A DNA stretch of 64,000 nucleotides, taken from NCBI GenBank assembly GCA_023052935.1, contig CM041292.1:141139143-141203142 (forward strand), given 5' to 3'. Positions 24,701 to 35,900 of this stretch are shown here, in pieces. This DNA is from Piezodorus guildinii. Lineage: Eukaryota > Arthropoda > Insecta > Hemiptera > Pentatomidae. The stretch's first letter is position 1. Each line of letters begins with the position of its first letter. The translations under genes and the position numbers were made by a program. The notes beneath the pieces were generated by a model. That model was not told the DNA's origin and searched no databases. It was given only the letters and a program-made list of their open reading frames with translations.

Positions 24701-27700
24701 TCTTTAATTTTTATGTTACATATAAAACAATTTATTTGACTTACGCTACGCGTCTACTTCAGAGTAAAACGCGGGGAAAATCTCGAGAGTTAGCAGTTAC
24801 CCTTTCAAGGGTTTCTGTAAAAAAAATACCAAAAAGACATGTAGCTTCCGAAAAGATAATTAATATAATGAAAAAAATGCGTTAGTTTAGATCGTTTTTT
24901 TCACTCTGAGCTATTTAAATGAAGTGAGATGTGGATAAAATTGTTCACTTTTTTTTAATATATCAATTGTCATTTTTTTTTTAGTAAAACATTATATTTT
25001 ATTTTATTGTATCAATTATATTAAATTTTTATTAGTTTTATTTCGAAAATAACATAAAATGCAACCTTGATATGTTATTTTTCTGTAAAGCTGGTGTCAC
25101 TATGTTAAATCTTTCCGCCATTTTCAAATATTCATGAAGACAACTAATGAGCTACAAGTTTAATATTAGCGATGTTTTTACTATGATTTAGTCATCAAAA
25201 ACTCTTTCAGCTCTTCTAAATTATTTCTTTCTCCTAATGACGGTTTCTGTAGATATGGTTTTAATGTTTATTGATCTTTTTGCCCAGTTATGTTACATAA
25301 CGAAATTTGATGAGCTATTTTACATATATAGATGTTTTTTTAATTACTAAGCATTAAAGAATACCCTTATTGTAAGTAAGGACCCTTACTTGATGAAGAT
25401 ATAATTAGTTTATACTAAATATAGACCACACAGAAGTTAAAAGAAATTAAACATTGTTTAAATAGTTTATTTGAATTTGTTGATTTTAACCCTACAGGTT
25501 CGATACAAGTAATTACAGTTTATTTATATAATTATAAGTATAATATTTATGACACTAATCAAAGTAGAACTATTTTACTCTTAGAAAAACAATTATTCAC
25601 TCCGCCCAGGACTGCACATTCTAAGCACCTTGAGTTAGTTAGTAAAAAAGGCCTTTCTTCAAACACTCTTCTCGCTGCAATACTCAATAGACGCTTGCTT
25701 TCCCTCTTTACGTTATAAAAAGTGTGTGTGTGTATAAATTATATTGAATAATCAAACGTTACTGTGAAATGAATATGGAGGAAGAGATGGTTCGGGTGAT
25801 GGCCATAAAAAGATAAGAAAAAGTGAAAAATACTTAATATCCAACTTTTTGACCTACATTATGGGTCTTCATCAGGGTCTGTCATCACAAAGAACATTTA
25901 GCTTTCGTACTCTGTGGAAAATAGCTCTGATGAAGACCCGCAACATGGGTTGAAACAATGGATATTAAATACTTTTTCACCATCTTCTAATTATTTTTCT
26001 AATTTTTTTTTTTACCACACCTGAACCATCTCCTTCCTTCAAATATATAAATTATTCTACAATTTCAGCATGTCTTTCTTTAATCTAGAGGAAACCGATG
26101 ATACTTTAAATTCATAGATCCAGACTTGAGAATTAATTTTCTGAAAAATAATTAAATATCACCAGAAATAAACAACATCATAAAGTTGTTTGTTTTGTGT
26201 ATATTTTTCAATAACTTTTTTTCTGTACCAATGTTTTAATATAGTATCAACAGTATCCTAAGCCTCCAGGATATTTTACTCCTTGATAAATTGGTTTGGC
26301 TATTAACTTCATTTTAAAAAATATTTTAAGTTTAAATTACCCAATGTTTCATTTAGGTACCTGATCCAGGTGGTTCAATTTATGTTCATGTATTTGGGGC
26401 TTATTTTGGATTATCAATCTCTAGGATTCTTGGAAAACCAAAATGTACAAGTCTAGAAACTACAAGTTATACTTCAGATCTCTTTGCTATGATAGGTAAG
26501 TTTAAGTATGAATGTTGAAGTTTTTAAATAGATATGTTATTCATAATGCCGGCACAGTCATTTGGTACCCCAGACAATTATGTCATAAGCACCTTCTAGT
26601 TCCTCTACCAAACAAAAAAAAAATGAATTTCTTAAGATGTATGTTAAATTTATATTTGAATTGTAATTAATTCAATGTAGCTCTTGTTTATTTATTTTTC
26701 ATGTATATATGCTCTGCTTCTTGTAAATGAGCTATAATGGATACATTGTTCACATAGATTGTGAATTTTAATCTTCATAGGAGCCACTATAGTGTCGTTT
26801 GTCTGGTGGCATTCACGAATTATTGCCCTCTCTCCTTCGCAAGTAGAAGAGGACTGAACATAGAATTCCCTTCTACCCATAAAAGCAATTTTTGTAGCTG
26901 AAAGTATTTTTCTTAAACTTCTTAGAAACTTTGAATCAAATGGCATCAGATCGAATAAGGTTGTAATCTATTCTGTGGTTCGTAATTTTACCTCCTCAAT
27001 TTCAATAGATTTCTGGTTTGTACATATAAATATTATTTAGATTTTTATTAATAAAGATTCATCACTATTCTTAATGTCCAAATTAGGACAGATTGTAATA
27101 TTACTCAATAAAAATTGTTGTTGAATTAATAAAGATGGAAAAACAGTTGACATTAAAATGAATTATAGAAGAAGTTGGTATGAGATTAAGTCTTAGAAAA
27201 AGACCGGGTGTCTTCATCAGGACTAAGAAAATATAATATAGCCAGTTCTATTATTTTTTTCAAACTGCTTTTTTATTTGAGTGTGATTTCTTTAGTGACT
27301 GTATCCCAAACCATCATCTATAAAAAATAAGTATTTTGATAATTATTTATTTTTTATATGCTTGCACATTGTCATTATGTGGAACTTATAGTATATTACA
27401 CTAAAAACCTTCTTATTGATCATAGAAATAAGTTAATTCAATGTTACCTAACAAAAATATATCTAACTGCATTGCCACATGGAATTTTCCATATTCTGAA
27501 ATCACTTGGTTTTCAATGTGGAAATTATGATTGTTTATTTAAAATTAATTTTTCTTTCAATGTTTTATATTGCAAAATAAGTTGATAACTATTTGAAACT
27601 TAATATTTACAGGGACCTTATTTTTGTGGGTTTTCTGGCCTAGTTTCAATGGTGTCCTTAGTAATTCTGATGATGAACAACAGCGAGCTATTATCAATAC

Positions 27701-30700
27701 CTACATTTCATTAACAGCATCATGTGTGACCACATTTGCTGTATCAACCCTTACTGACAGTAACAGAAAGCTTACAATGGTAGTTTATTATCAAGCTAAA
27801 ATAAATAATTACTTAGATTATTGTATATAATAAGATTTCTCAAAAATCATTTTCAATTTTTTACTTAATTTTTTTTTCCTCTCTGATGAAGCCAATTTTT
27901 TTTTATATGAACTATACTTACTCCCTATATATTTTTTTTTACATTATGATTTCTTAAAAATAGTTATTTATTTTATCAGGGGCATATCCAAAATGCGACA
28001 TTAGCTGGCGGTGTTGCAGTTGGAACTGTCACTACTTTAATGGTTCATCCATTTGGAGCACTCATCATTGGCATTTGTGGTGGTCTTATTTCCACATTAG
28101 GTTTTGTGTACATTCAAGTATGTATATCCAAATAACAATCAATAATTATTGTAATATACTAAGAAGCACTTAATGGTATTGCCATATAATCTGTTGTTTC
28201 AACACCCATTGTTTTGCTGGAATCATATTCCAGATCCCATAATCCCAACAAAGAGTACAGACATATACCTTACCATAACCAACTTTGTCACTTTTTATTT
28301 TTCATTATTTACCATAATTATGATTAGAAAACCCTTTCTTAATCTTTTTTTTCCTGTATTCCTGCAAAAATTACTTTTTTTCTAGCTTTGTTCAACATGT
28401 TCAACAAAGACAACATCAAACAAAGACCCTACTTTACAAAACGATAGTCCGCCCAGTCCTCATGTAGGCTTCTGAAACGTTGACTCTTTCAAAAGCCAGA
28501 GAGGAAGAAATCCTCATCTTCGAATGGAACATCCTCCGAAGAATATTTGGTTCCGTCATGGATGATGACAACTAGCAGAAAAGGAAAAATGTAGAAATAT
28601 ACCAGCTGTATGGGGAAATCAACATTTTTGAACTAATAAAGCTTGGACGACTTCGCTGGGCTGACCATGTTGCCCGAATGAGTGGAGAGTAAGTTCCAAA
28701 ACGTCTCCTGGAGGGAAATATTTACTGAGAAAGAAGCAGAGGACGGCCTAGACTTAGATGGGAGGACTGTGTGACACAGGATGCCAAAGCCCTACTGAAA
28801 ATCAGAGGAGATCGGAGAGCGGCGGCACAAGACTGTAACACATGGCGAAAACTTAATGAGGAGGCAAGGGCCTACATCAGGCTGTAGCGCCAAAGATGTA
28901 TGTATGTGGTTCATCACGTTCACAGATGTATACCACTAGTGGCTCACACATGATTGTCCTATTGGGAAGCACTTATCAAAAGTTGATTACAACTGCAATA
29001 CGTCCTTATTTTTTTAAAGTTCTTTTCATAGCATAATTTTTAACCTGCTTTACTGATAAATATTCATAATATTCAAGCCTGATTGGTCAAAGCGCTTTGG
29101 AAGTAATAGCTGAAGGAAGGAAAATAATAATATCAGCCCTGGTATGAAGATGTTAAATAAAACAAGGCTTATGTTTTATGTTATTTTTTAAATTGTCTTT
29201 TCTGTGTGTTACAACTATTCACCTAGCCATTTTTTTTTTTTTTTTCTACCAAAAATATTTTACAATTCCAAATATATATTTATTAATATTCGTCATTATA
29301 TTCAGTCCTTCTTGAACTACTTTACACAGCATAAAAAGAAAACTTATTGAGTGTTTTTCAGCTAAATTTGATACACCTTGTAACTTTTAGTAAATTGTCA
29401 CCAATTTAAATATTCTCCTCCACTCCTTTATTTTAATAATTTATTTCGGTTAATAGATCAACTAGTATAACTTTTTTATCCTATTAATATATTTTCATAT
29501 TGCATAATTATTAAAGATATCTTGTTATTAGAAATGGCTCGAACGGAGAACTGGTCTTCATGATACATGTGGAGTACATAACCTTCATGGCTTACCTGGA
29601 ATGTTTGCTGGCATTACTAGTGCTGTCGTAGCTGCGATTGCTACTCAGGAAGTATACGGACCAAGGTAAATAATAGTTATAAAAATCTTAAAGCAATATT
29701 ATTAATCCTTTCCTTTAACTATACTCCTAAAATTTACCTTAACTGGTTAGGTGATTGCAAATATAGAATGTGTCTATTGGTTTAAATCATCAAGGATTCA
29801 AGTATTCAGAAATCATTTATGAAGATTTTGTTGTTTGTTTTTTTCATTGAACATCACTGTAGCTAATTGGACAATGCTACATTATAAGTCCTAAATTTTG
29901 CCTCCAAGGAATTTTTACTCCCTTTAAAAATCCAAAGACCTTCTGCCAGGTTTGAGCTCATGACCTTGTGCATAGAAGCTGTTAGCCACCACACCATAGC
30001 TGACCCCATCATCATATAAAAGTTCTTTTCTTTATTGTTTGGTTCTTTACTTCTAGAAAATCTTTTCAAGTATTTCATCATTTCCCATCCATGCTTGATG
30101 AACAGCTTATTTAAGTCAATCGAATCATACTTATTAGAAGATTTTGAGCTAATTTGTTTATATGAACTAATAAAAAAAAAAATTGTAAGATATTTTATCT
30201 AAAAAAAAAACAAATGACGGAAGCAATTAATCCTCATGTGCAGACAAGTCTGCTTTTGGAAAAATGATTCATCACTATCAATGTGAATACAAAACTAATT
30301 TTATTGCACTATTTCTTATGACTATTTAAAGTAGTTTATACAAATTTATAAATTTAAAAGAAAACTAGTTCACATTTTATTGAGATCATTGTTTTTTCAG
30401 ATTATATTTGATATATACAGCAAGAGCACCAGAAGCATTTTCTCCTGAATTGAAAGAACTTCAACATAGTCTTATTCAGGTAAGAAAATTTACTTCTTCA
30501 AAACAACTTGTGGATTCATTTTCATTGTCTTCAACTGAATGTGATTTATTATGAATACATCTTGCATTGTATACACAATATTCTTTGTTCTTCTGCTTCT
30601 TACATACACAAATAAGGTAGGTTTTAAAGTATATGTGCTATGTGAGTAGGCTTGTACAACCAACATAGCAATTTTCTTAGTTGCTTTGTTGATGGTCATT

Positions 30701-33353
30701 GCAAACGTAGGTCATAGGTGGAAACTAAAATGAAATTCTACTTATTAGTTAAAATTTTTGGAGTTATTTTTTCATGATTATATCTTTTGATTGGGGGTTA
30801 ACATTTCATTTAGTTAACTTTTTTTTTATCCTCAAAAGTGTAACAAGTTTGACATGTTCTACTAGCTCTGTTGGTGTTGTTTGGATCAAAAATTTGCTGA
30901 GCTTCCTAGTCAGAAATAAAAAAAAAAAACCTGTACCTCTACAGGCAGAGAGAAGAGTCTTGGGCTCAGTAAATATAGAGACCCGTACTGTTTCTAGGCC
31001 AATGCCTGTGTAAGGAGATGATTAGTCCTTGATAACGCTCAGCTTCCAGGTTTTTTTTCCAGGTGCCCCATGAGGGTATCCATAACCTTGGGTCGCCCCC
31101 GGCTGAATTAACAGAATAAACCTGTCATAGCCGGGATTCCAACCCAGGACAGTAGACTAGTGCTCTATCCACTAAACCGGAAATTTAATGAAGTATGTTT
31201 TTTTTGTTTTACAATATTTGTCACCAGGACCTACCATTTAAGAGCAATATTAGTTGGAATAAATATTGTAAATTCATGATTTGCCTACATTGCATTTAAT
31301 GTTTTTTCATCTTAAAAGTGTAACAAAATATGGTGGCTGAGCGTGATCACGGGCTCATCATCTCATTGGACTACTGTTGGCCTATAAACAGTACGAATTT
31401 CTAAATGTACTGAGCCCAAGACCCTTCATGGGTTGTAGTGGAAATGGTTTTTTTTTATCTTCTATACTTCATCAATTCGTCCGTCCATCCCTAAAGTCAA
31501 TTTCTCCATGAACTAGGGGAAGTAGTAGATTGTAGATGTGTTTCCTAGTCAGAGAGAAATTTACATTTTTTAACAAACCTCTCCTCTATTAATAAATAAA
31601 TAACATATCTGTAATTCCTCATCACACCATCTATGCTTTAAAATATTTCAATTACAATTTTCATTTCCATTTGAAATCTAATAACTTATTTTTTATTCTC
31701 CATACTCCAACATATTAGTCTTGTTTTTTTAAATTTTATTTTTAAAGATATAGTAAATACAATTTTATTTAGCAAATATTATTTATTTTGTCTGAATAAG
31801 TCTTATTTTACTAAAAAATTAAATGTAACTGATATACAATATAATTCAGTTTATGATTAATTATTAAATATAAACTAAATTATTATTGATTTTCCTCATA
31901 TATTCCTATTATTAATTTATTATATTCTTCCAGGTACTACCAGGTGAGAACCGTTCTGCATTAGGTCAAGCACTTTATCAGATCCTTGGAATTGCAATTA
32001 CTTTAGTGGTAGCTGTAACTTCTGGAATTTTTACTGGTTTGTAACAATATCTTTATTTATGTAAGATAAAATTATTTTGCATTTATGTTTTTAAATATTT
32101 ATTATAGTGGCATTTACAACTGTATTAACATAAAAATACATCAAGTAAATGTGAACATTGAGACATGGGCGATATGCGTGGGAAGAAACTACCCAGTGGT
32201 AGCACTTCAGAGTTTATTCAGATCAGTAGGTCTCGAAGCCATCGTCTTTTAGCCCTCGGAGGATGACGAGGAATAAAAGGAGATGAGAGGGTTTGGGTAG
32301 ACTGATAATTTGGAGTGAAAGGAAGTATATCTATTTTGGGCTAAGTCTGCAACTAATGGGATATTTAGGTCTTTGTGGATTATTTTATTGGTGACAAAGT
32401 AAGGGGCATTTATGATCTTCCGGAGGATTTTGGATTGTGCTTATTGGATGCAAGAGAAATTCGATGGCTTGGTTGATCCCCTTAGTTCAATTCCATATGT
32501 CCAAATAGGCCTAAGTATGTTAATATAAATTAGTTTTTTTGAAGTAGGTGGGAAGTTTTGAATGTTTGTCAAGTAAATGTAATAAATGATATCTGCGAGT
32601 TGTTTCAGTCTAGTGTAAGGATTCAAAGTAAGACGTCTGTCAAGATGCAGTCTAAACTTGAATTGGGTTGTAAAATAAGTTCATAACTTTCTTTGCTGAT
32701 GATTTTAATAAAAACTTCAGATCCTAATAAATATTTTCATCCAATTATACGATTTGGTTATTCTATCAAAAATTTAATATTTTTGATCGATTATGCTTGA
32801 ATTTGGTCATCATCAACAGTTAAAGAACGATCCAAGCGCTTTGTATCTTCTAAGTCATAATTTCTGGTTTTGAATCGAGTAAAACACGTACGAATGGTGC
32901 TTTCTCCTAAGGCATCATCGCCCTCCACACTGCAAATGTTTTTAAGCGTCTTTGCAGAAAATCATTAATGATGAAAATGAATTTTTTTCTCTCCCATTTA
33001 GAGCAAGCAAAATACCACTCAGAGATTAGGAATCTCGGTTGAAACTGATGCATAAAAGCACCTTAACTAACCCTTTTTTAGAATAGAACATTATTGACCA
33101 AGCAAATATGATTTTATAAACACAGAGAACTTGAAATATTTAAAAATGCTTTGAACTTATTTTACAACCCAATATATTAATATTTTTTGTTGCAGGTTTG
33201 GTTTTAAAAGTTTCAAGCCGTTGGACTGGTACAGTTCCAGAGGAATATACTCACAACGATGAACTTTACTGGAATTTGGAACAGGAAGAGGAAAAGAAAC
33301 CTAGGCCTCTCGAACTGGAGACTGGTAGTAACAACACTTTGAATGTTGTTTGA
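14912..33353 (+). CDS. Rh50: Rh-type ammonium/CO2 channel (Rh50), ten inferred coding exons
   Basis: Polytopic plasma-membrane channel of the Amt/Mep/Rh family, which conducts ammonia and possibly CO2. Inferred coding exons: 14912-15055, 16408-16578, 18875-19022, 26357-26495, 27613-27779, 27980-28117, 29532-29665, 30401-30479, 31934-32036, 33196-33353. Every junction has GT/AG and matching phase. The predicted length is about 460 residues, normal for the family. Exon 2 carries [20 protein letters not shown]. Exon 4 carries [18 protein letters not shown], with the conserved aspartate and first twin histidine (about H166). Exon 7 carries [11 protein letters not shown], with the second pore histidine. 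The C-terminus is cytosolic and acidic/basic. Exons 1 and 2 each need one missing base to stay in frame. The introns are full of repeats, and intron 3 holds another open frame. The start is the least certain part. Confidence 0.9.
15722..15925 (-). mobile_element. SINE family D copy in Rh50 intron 1
   Basis: Minus-strand B box GGTTCAAATC near 15880 and the CCCGGAGAACATTAGTC-type head match the 11103-11395 copy. The body is diverged and part of it is missing. Confidence 0.55.
16408..16578 (+). CDS. Rh50: Rh50 exon 2, with a one-base frame break at 16500
   Basis: The reading frame gives [20 protein letters not shown], then [12 protein letters not shown], then stops. Shifting by one base at the T run at 16500-16501 restores [20 protein letters not shown] and then GITII before the donor at 16579. 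This is the expected Rh family sequence through transmembrane helices 2-3. A single T missing from the run explains it. Confidence 0.85.
16872..17880 (+). repeat. R1 repeat, near-complete copy in Rh50 intron 2
   Basis: Opens CACTTACCTTATAAATG, then ATATATAGTAAGGGAAAGTA, and closes ACAACGGAGGTAAGTCACAG, then GTTACGCGCACCAGA. Internal blocks match the copy at 59625-60440: TTCATATTTAAGACAACCAT, ACTTTATACCATGCATTTTG and TGACAGGGCTTAAATGCC. Non-coding. Confidence 0.85.
19174..20471 (+). CDS. Unrecognised intronless gene with seven S-x-D-S-L motifs, nested in Rh50 intron 3
   Basis: Two overlapping frames, 19174-19584 (136 codons) and 19581-20471 (296 codons), lie 150 bases after Rh50 exon 3 on the same strand. 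The downstream frame is open back to about 19521, so one missing base between 19521 and 19584 would fuse them into a protein of roughly 430 residues. Both halves share the motif Ser-x-Asp-Ser-Leu: STDSL, SEDSL and SKDSL in the first; SIDSL, SEDSL, SIDSL and SIDSL in the second. The last copy lies five residues from the stop. The N-terminus is basic ([16 protein letters not shown]). The rest is rich in Ser, Asn, Lys and Asp, with no signal peptide, membrane segment or known domain that I can see, so it is probably a disordered intracellular protein. The motif resembles acidic phosphorylation sites. Function unknown. A poly(A) signal follows at 20802. Confidence 0.6.
20802..20807 (+). promoter_or_regulatory. 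Candidate poly(A) signal for the nested SxDSL gene
   Basis: AATAAA 331 bases after the stop at 20471. In AT-rich DNA such hexamers are frequent, so this is only suggestive. Confidence 0.3.
21366..21460 (+). mobile_element. hAT-like MITE end
   Basis: GGTGGCTCACAACATGTGGT opens a segment whose later part (GTCATTGGGAAATTATTTTA) matches in reverse the block at 53755-53870. There the end reads CTGCGGACCACCTCTGGGGA, then ACCATTGGTAT. Assignment to hAT is by the look of the terminus only. Confidence 0.4.
21470..21844 (-). mobile_element. LINE reverse transcriptase N-terminal fragment with a (TG)n expansion
   Basis: Minus-strand frame with [20 protein letters not shown], then [20 protein letters not shown], the standard start of the non-LTR reverse transcriptase domain. 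A (TG)n tract at 21673-21719 interrupts it and is translated as a His-Thr run. The fragment stops at 21470. The frame is open by chance of the repeat length; it is not a functional gene. Confidence 0.75.
21853..22020 (+). mobile_element. tRNA-derived SINE, family A
   Basis: A-box-like GGCTGAGTGGGTTAGC, then CATAGCAACCACAGAGGACC, ATAATTTGAAAC and the B box GTTCAAGTCTC. It ends in AAAATAAAAAAAATAA. The other copy is at 63411-63598. Confidence 0.75.
22184..22310 (-). mobile_element. LINE 3' UTR fragment
   Basis: Blocks such as AATACATCAAATAAATGCGAAC and GAAATTACCTAGTGGTAGC match the 3' region of the minus-strand LINE at 32085-32650 (AATACATCAAGTAAATG; GAAACTACCCAGTGGTAGC). Confidence 0.6.
22320..25760. 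other. Rest of Rh50 intron 3, mostly unannotatable
   Basis: Contains a (TA)n tract at about 23788-23840 and a 25-base A run at 24563-24587. An 85-codon frame at 24053-24310 shows no family features. Nothing else is supported. Confidence 0.4.
23788..23840. repeat. (TA)n microsatellite
   Basis: Alternating TA tract with a single interruption (TATAGTATAT). Confidence 0.9.
25767..26045. repeat. Palindromic element whose arms carry hammerhead-ribozyme-like cores
   Basis: The left arm (about 25767-25880) is the imperfect reverse complement of the right arm (about 25918-26045); outer matches include CGAACCATCTCTTCC versus TGAACCATCTCCTTCC. On the + strand at 25927-25956 the right arm reads CTGATGA, a short ACCC/GGGT hairpin, then GAAAC, the conserved order of a hammerhead core. 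On the - strand the left arm has CTGATGA (25875-25869) and a GACC/GGTC hairpin, but AAAA instead of GAAA. Such motifs are known from Penelope-like elements and retrozymes. Cleavage-site stems were not verified. Confidence 0.6.
27210..27245 (-). ncRNA. Decayed hammerhead-like motif
   Basis: Minus strand: CTTAG, CTGATGA (27220-27214), an AGAC/GTCT hairpin, then TTTT instead of GAAA, then CTAAG, which pairs with the opening CTTAG. The core is broken, so it is at best a fossil of the same repeat type. Confidence 0.25.
28383..28890 (+). mobile_element. LINE C-terminal fragment in Rh50 intron 6
   Basis: + strand translation gives the post-catalytic region of a non-LTR reverse transcriptase: [62 protein letters not shown], then [20 protein letters not shown], then stop. 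Several in-frame stops make it dead. The same family lies on the minus strand at 34680-35900 ([15 protein letters not shown]). Confidence 0.8.
29846..30007 (-). mobile_element. SINE family B copy in Rh50 intron 7
   Basis: The minus-strand head GGTCAGCTATGGTGTGGTGG, then CTAACAGC and a degraded B box, is followed by the body complementary to TAAGTCCTAAATTTTGCCTC, as at 6490-6735. Confidence 0.7.
30926..31180 (-). mobile_element. SINE family D copy in Rh50 intron 8
   Basis: The end sequence CCTGTACC next to an A run (30917-30928), the GGGCTCAGTAAATATAGAGA block and the tRNA-like head near 31140-31180 match 11103-11395. It has an internal deletion relative to that copy. Confidence 0.7.
31323..31455 (+). 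mobile_element. Partial SINE family D in opposite orientation
   Basis: GGCTGAGCGTGATCACGG, then CAGTACGAATTTCTAAATGT and ACTGAGCCCAAGACCCTTCA, are the reverse complement of the body of the neighbouring copy, so two family D SINEs face each other within 550 bases. Confidence 0.65.
32085..32650 (-). mobile_element. Jockey-like LINE 3' end, minus strand, in Rh50 intron 9
   Basis: The minus-strand frame at 32626-32441 reads [18 protein letters not shown], then [20 protein letters not shown], the same thumb region as the LINE at 680-1668 (LIYITIIRPICTYGVEL). The remaining low-coordinate part is its 3' UTR. Confidence 0.75.
32663..33172 (-). mobile_element. Second mariner family, internally deleted copy in Rh50 intron 9
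   Basis: Ends TTGGGTTGTAAAATAAGTTC and GAACTTATTTTACAACCCAA are near-perfect inverted repeats. Minus-strand translation near 32918-32800 reads [20 protein letters not shown], then LEDTKR, the mariner helix-turn-helix region. The catalytic half is deleted. Sister of 7058-7464. It lies only 23 bases upstream of the last Rh50 exon. Confidence 0.8.
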
Positions 33354-33565
33354 AACAATGATATTAACAAAACATTGATGATTGTGAGCTCAAAGGTTAT
33401 CAACATTTTTTTTTTTTTTTTATTTAAGAGTTTAATACTTAACTCTGTTTTTAGCATTAACATCTTTAATTTTTTCAATTAAAACTGTTTTGTTTTTGTT
33501 TAGTATTTAAGTTGAAAGTACATACCAAAGTAATTGTGCTTTTTATGTAAGTTTAGAAATTACCT

Positions 33566-33571
33566 AATAAA
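33566..33571 (+). promoter_or_regulatory. Rh50: Candidate Rh50 poly(A) signal
   Basis: AATAAA 213 bases after the stop at 33353. A further AATAAA lies at 34316-34321, so a longer 3' UTR is possible. Confidence 0.4.
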
Positions 33572-34670
33572 TAGTAGAGTTTATGTAAGATGTTATATAC
33601 TAAGTGGAAGTACAAATATATGTAAATGATGATTTTCTTATTAATGGTAGTTTTGTTAACTAGTCTATCAGTTTTTTACCCATTGGCAATTAGACATAAG
33701 GTCTGTTCGGCTAACCTGATCCAACAAGATTAAAATCAACTATGGAAATATGTTATAAACTAATGATAATTAGCGTGTAAATTCAATTAATTAATTAATA
33801 ATTTGAGAAGAATTTGGTAGTTGGCCAATCATTCTCCTCTCAGCAGATCATACAATCTAAGCTAAAGATCTGACCAGAAGATGGTCTATTGTTTTTGGAA
33901 GGAACTTTTCTAAAAGATTAAATGGACTGATCTATCTATGAGATGGTAGTGGTAATCTAGGTAAGCTTCATTCGTTTTTAAACAGTTTGAGTAGAACATT
34001 TTTAGAGACAGGTTTAAATGGTTAAGGATAATTATGAATGAAAGTTATCTCCTAATTCTTTCTTGTATACTCAACTTATCTAGTTTCCTCATCACAAGTC
34101 CAGTGTAAACAGGCTATGGGAAAAAAGTACTAAGGAAAAAAACAAAAACTTAATGTTGATGGATGTAAATAAATTAAAAAGTAATGATGATATATAAGGA
34201 TTTTAGCCATTGAAATAGAATTGTTTAAAATAAATAATAAAATAATGTGTATATAGAATTTATTCAGTTTTTAGTTATTTTAATTAAAAATTGTAATACA
34301 GGTATATTTGTTTTTAATAAAAACTTTATTTATGTACTAAATTATGGGACAAATATTTAAAAATATAATCTTGGATTGTTTTTTAAAACAAAGTAAGAAA
34401 AATATTCATAGAGGATTCTAATTTTTCATATTTTGTGGAGAGATGAGAAACACTATTAACCCATTCGAGTATACATCTTTGTAAGAAAGGATTCAGATCA
34501 TTTTTAGATTTTTTGGTACACAGTAAATCCAATGCCAAATTTTGTTTTCCTGTACTTTACACTACTACAGTACGATCGTTTACTCAGAATAACTAATAAT
34601 TGCACATTATTGTTATTGCACACATGGTGTGCAAATTGGTCTTGACTCAACCTTAGCCAAGTCAACTTTG
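33572..34670. other. Rh50 3' flank
   Basis: AT-rich sequence with no recognised element. It may include extended 3' UTR. Confidence 0.35.
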
Positions 34671-34679
34671 TTAAGTGCT

Positions 34680-35900
34680 CTTCTTCTTCTTCTTTTTAAT
34701 AGCTCTACAACCCATAAACGGTCTTGGCTTCCTCTAAGAGCAACGCCATGCATCTCTGTTCTGTGCCACTGCCATCCAGTTTCGGACCTTCAAATACTTT
34801 TCTAGCGTCTTGGGCCACACAATCTGCCCATCGCAGCTTCAGGTCTACCAACTCTTCGACGACTATACAAAGGGTCAGTCATATTTCTCTTTGTAGGTAG
34901 ATCGTCAGACATTCTGGCCAGATGCCATGCCCACCTGAGTCTTCCAAGCTTGATAATGAAAGAGATGTCTGGCTCATGGTAAATGTCATACAGCTCCCGA
35001 TTATTCTCCTCCTCCATTCATTGTTCTCATAATCCTGCCGTAAATTCAACGTAATACTTTTCTTTCGAATGTAAGAAGGAGTTGATCTTCAGCCTGTTGT
35101 GGTCCATGTCTCCGAGCCATAACATAATACAGGACGGATGAGAGTTCTGTATATGATAACTTTGGTTCTCCTGCTTATCAAATTGCTTGTCAGATGCATC
35201 GGAGTCCAAAATAGCAGCGGTTAGAAGCTAATATTCTTCTCCTAATCTCCACGCAGTATCGTTGTTGCATGTTACCATTGATCCCAGGTAAACAAACTCG
35301 GAGACCTGATCAAATCTGTAGGGTCCAAAAGAAACATTGGTGCCTTTCGATCTCGGAGCTTGATCCGATACCATTATGGCCCTCATTGACAGTAAGTCCT
35401 ATCTTTTTTCGCAGCAGCTTCCAGAGCAAGGATTGCCTCAACTACTGCTTGCCTGGATCTTCCTATTATATCAATATCATCTGCATTGCTAACAGTGCAC
35501 AGATTTGTTCCATACTGTACCTGAAGTCTGAACCTGCGAGTCCCTTATTACTTTCTCTAACGCCATATTAAAGAACAGGCATGCCAGGGCCCATCCCCTT
35601 GCCTTACTGCTCTTCTGGATGGAAATTATATTGATCTTCGACCTTTTACTTGGACCACACATTCAATATTTTCCATTGTAAGCCTTATGAGTCTTATGAG
35701 CTTTGGTGGAACAGTCAGGTCGTACAGTGCTTTGTAAAGCTCTTTTCGATGAATACAGTCGTATGCTGACTTGAAGTCAATGAAAAGATTATGCGTGGTC
35801 ACATTGTACTCCCTTCCTCTCTCCAGAATAGTGCGGAGGCTAAAAATCTGGTCCCGTGATAGATCTGCCTGGCCGGAACCCCACTTGTAATAACAGTTTC
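34680..35900 (-). mobile_element. LINE reverse transcriptase, degraded, minus strand
   Basis: Minus-strand translation in several frames shows FIDFKSAYDCIHRKELYKAL (near 35795-35735), RQGDGPWHA, a NADD catalytic remnant, IIYRTLIRPVLCYGSETWT (near 35160-35105) and [15 protein letters not shown] (near 34960-34910). Numerous shifts and stops. It is the same family as 28383-28890 and fills the space between the Rh50 and NPC2 genes. Confidence 0.8.

Noticed and set aside
26692..26946. 84-codon minus frame [19 protein letters not shown]...
   Set aside because: No family recognised and no splice signals. It lies in Rh50 intron 4 on the opposite strand and may be an old repeat frame.
27624..27830. 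68-codon frame as a separate gene
   Set aside because: It is Rh50 exon 5 read through its donor site.
14912..33353. Rh50 as a pseudogene because of two frame breaks
   Set aside because: All splice sites, phases and pore residues are intact, and the same one-base loss occurs in two other genes, which points to sequence error. Not finally excluded.
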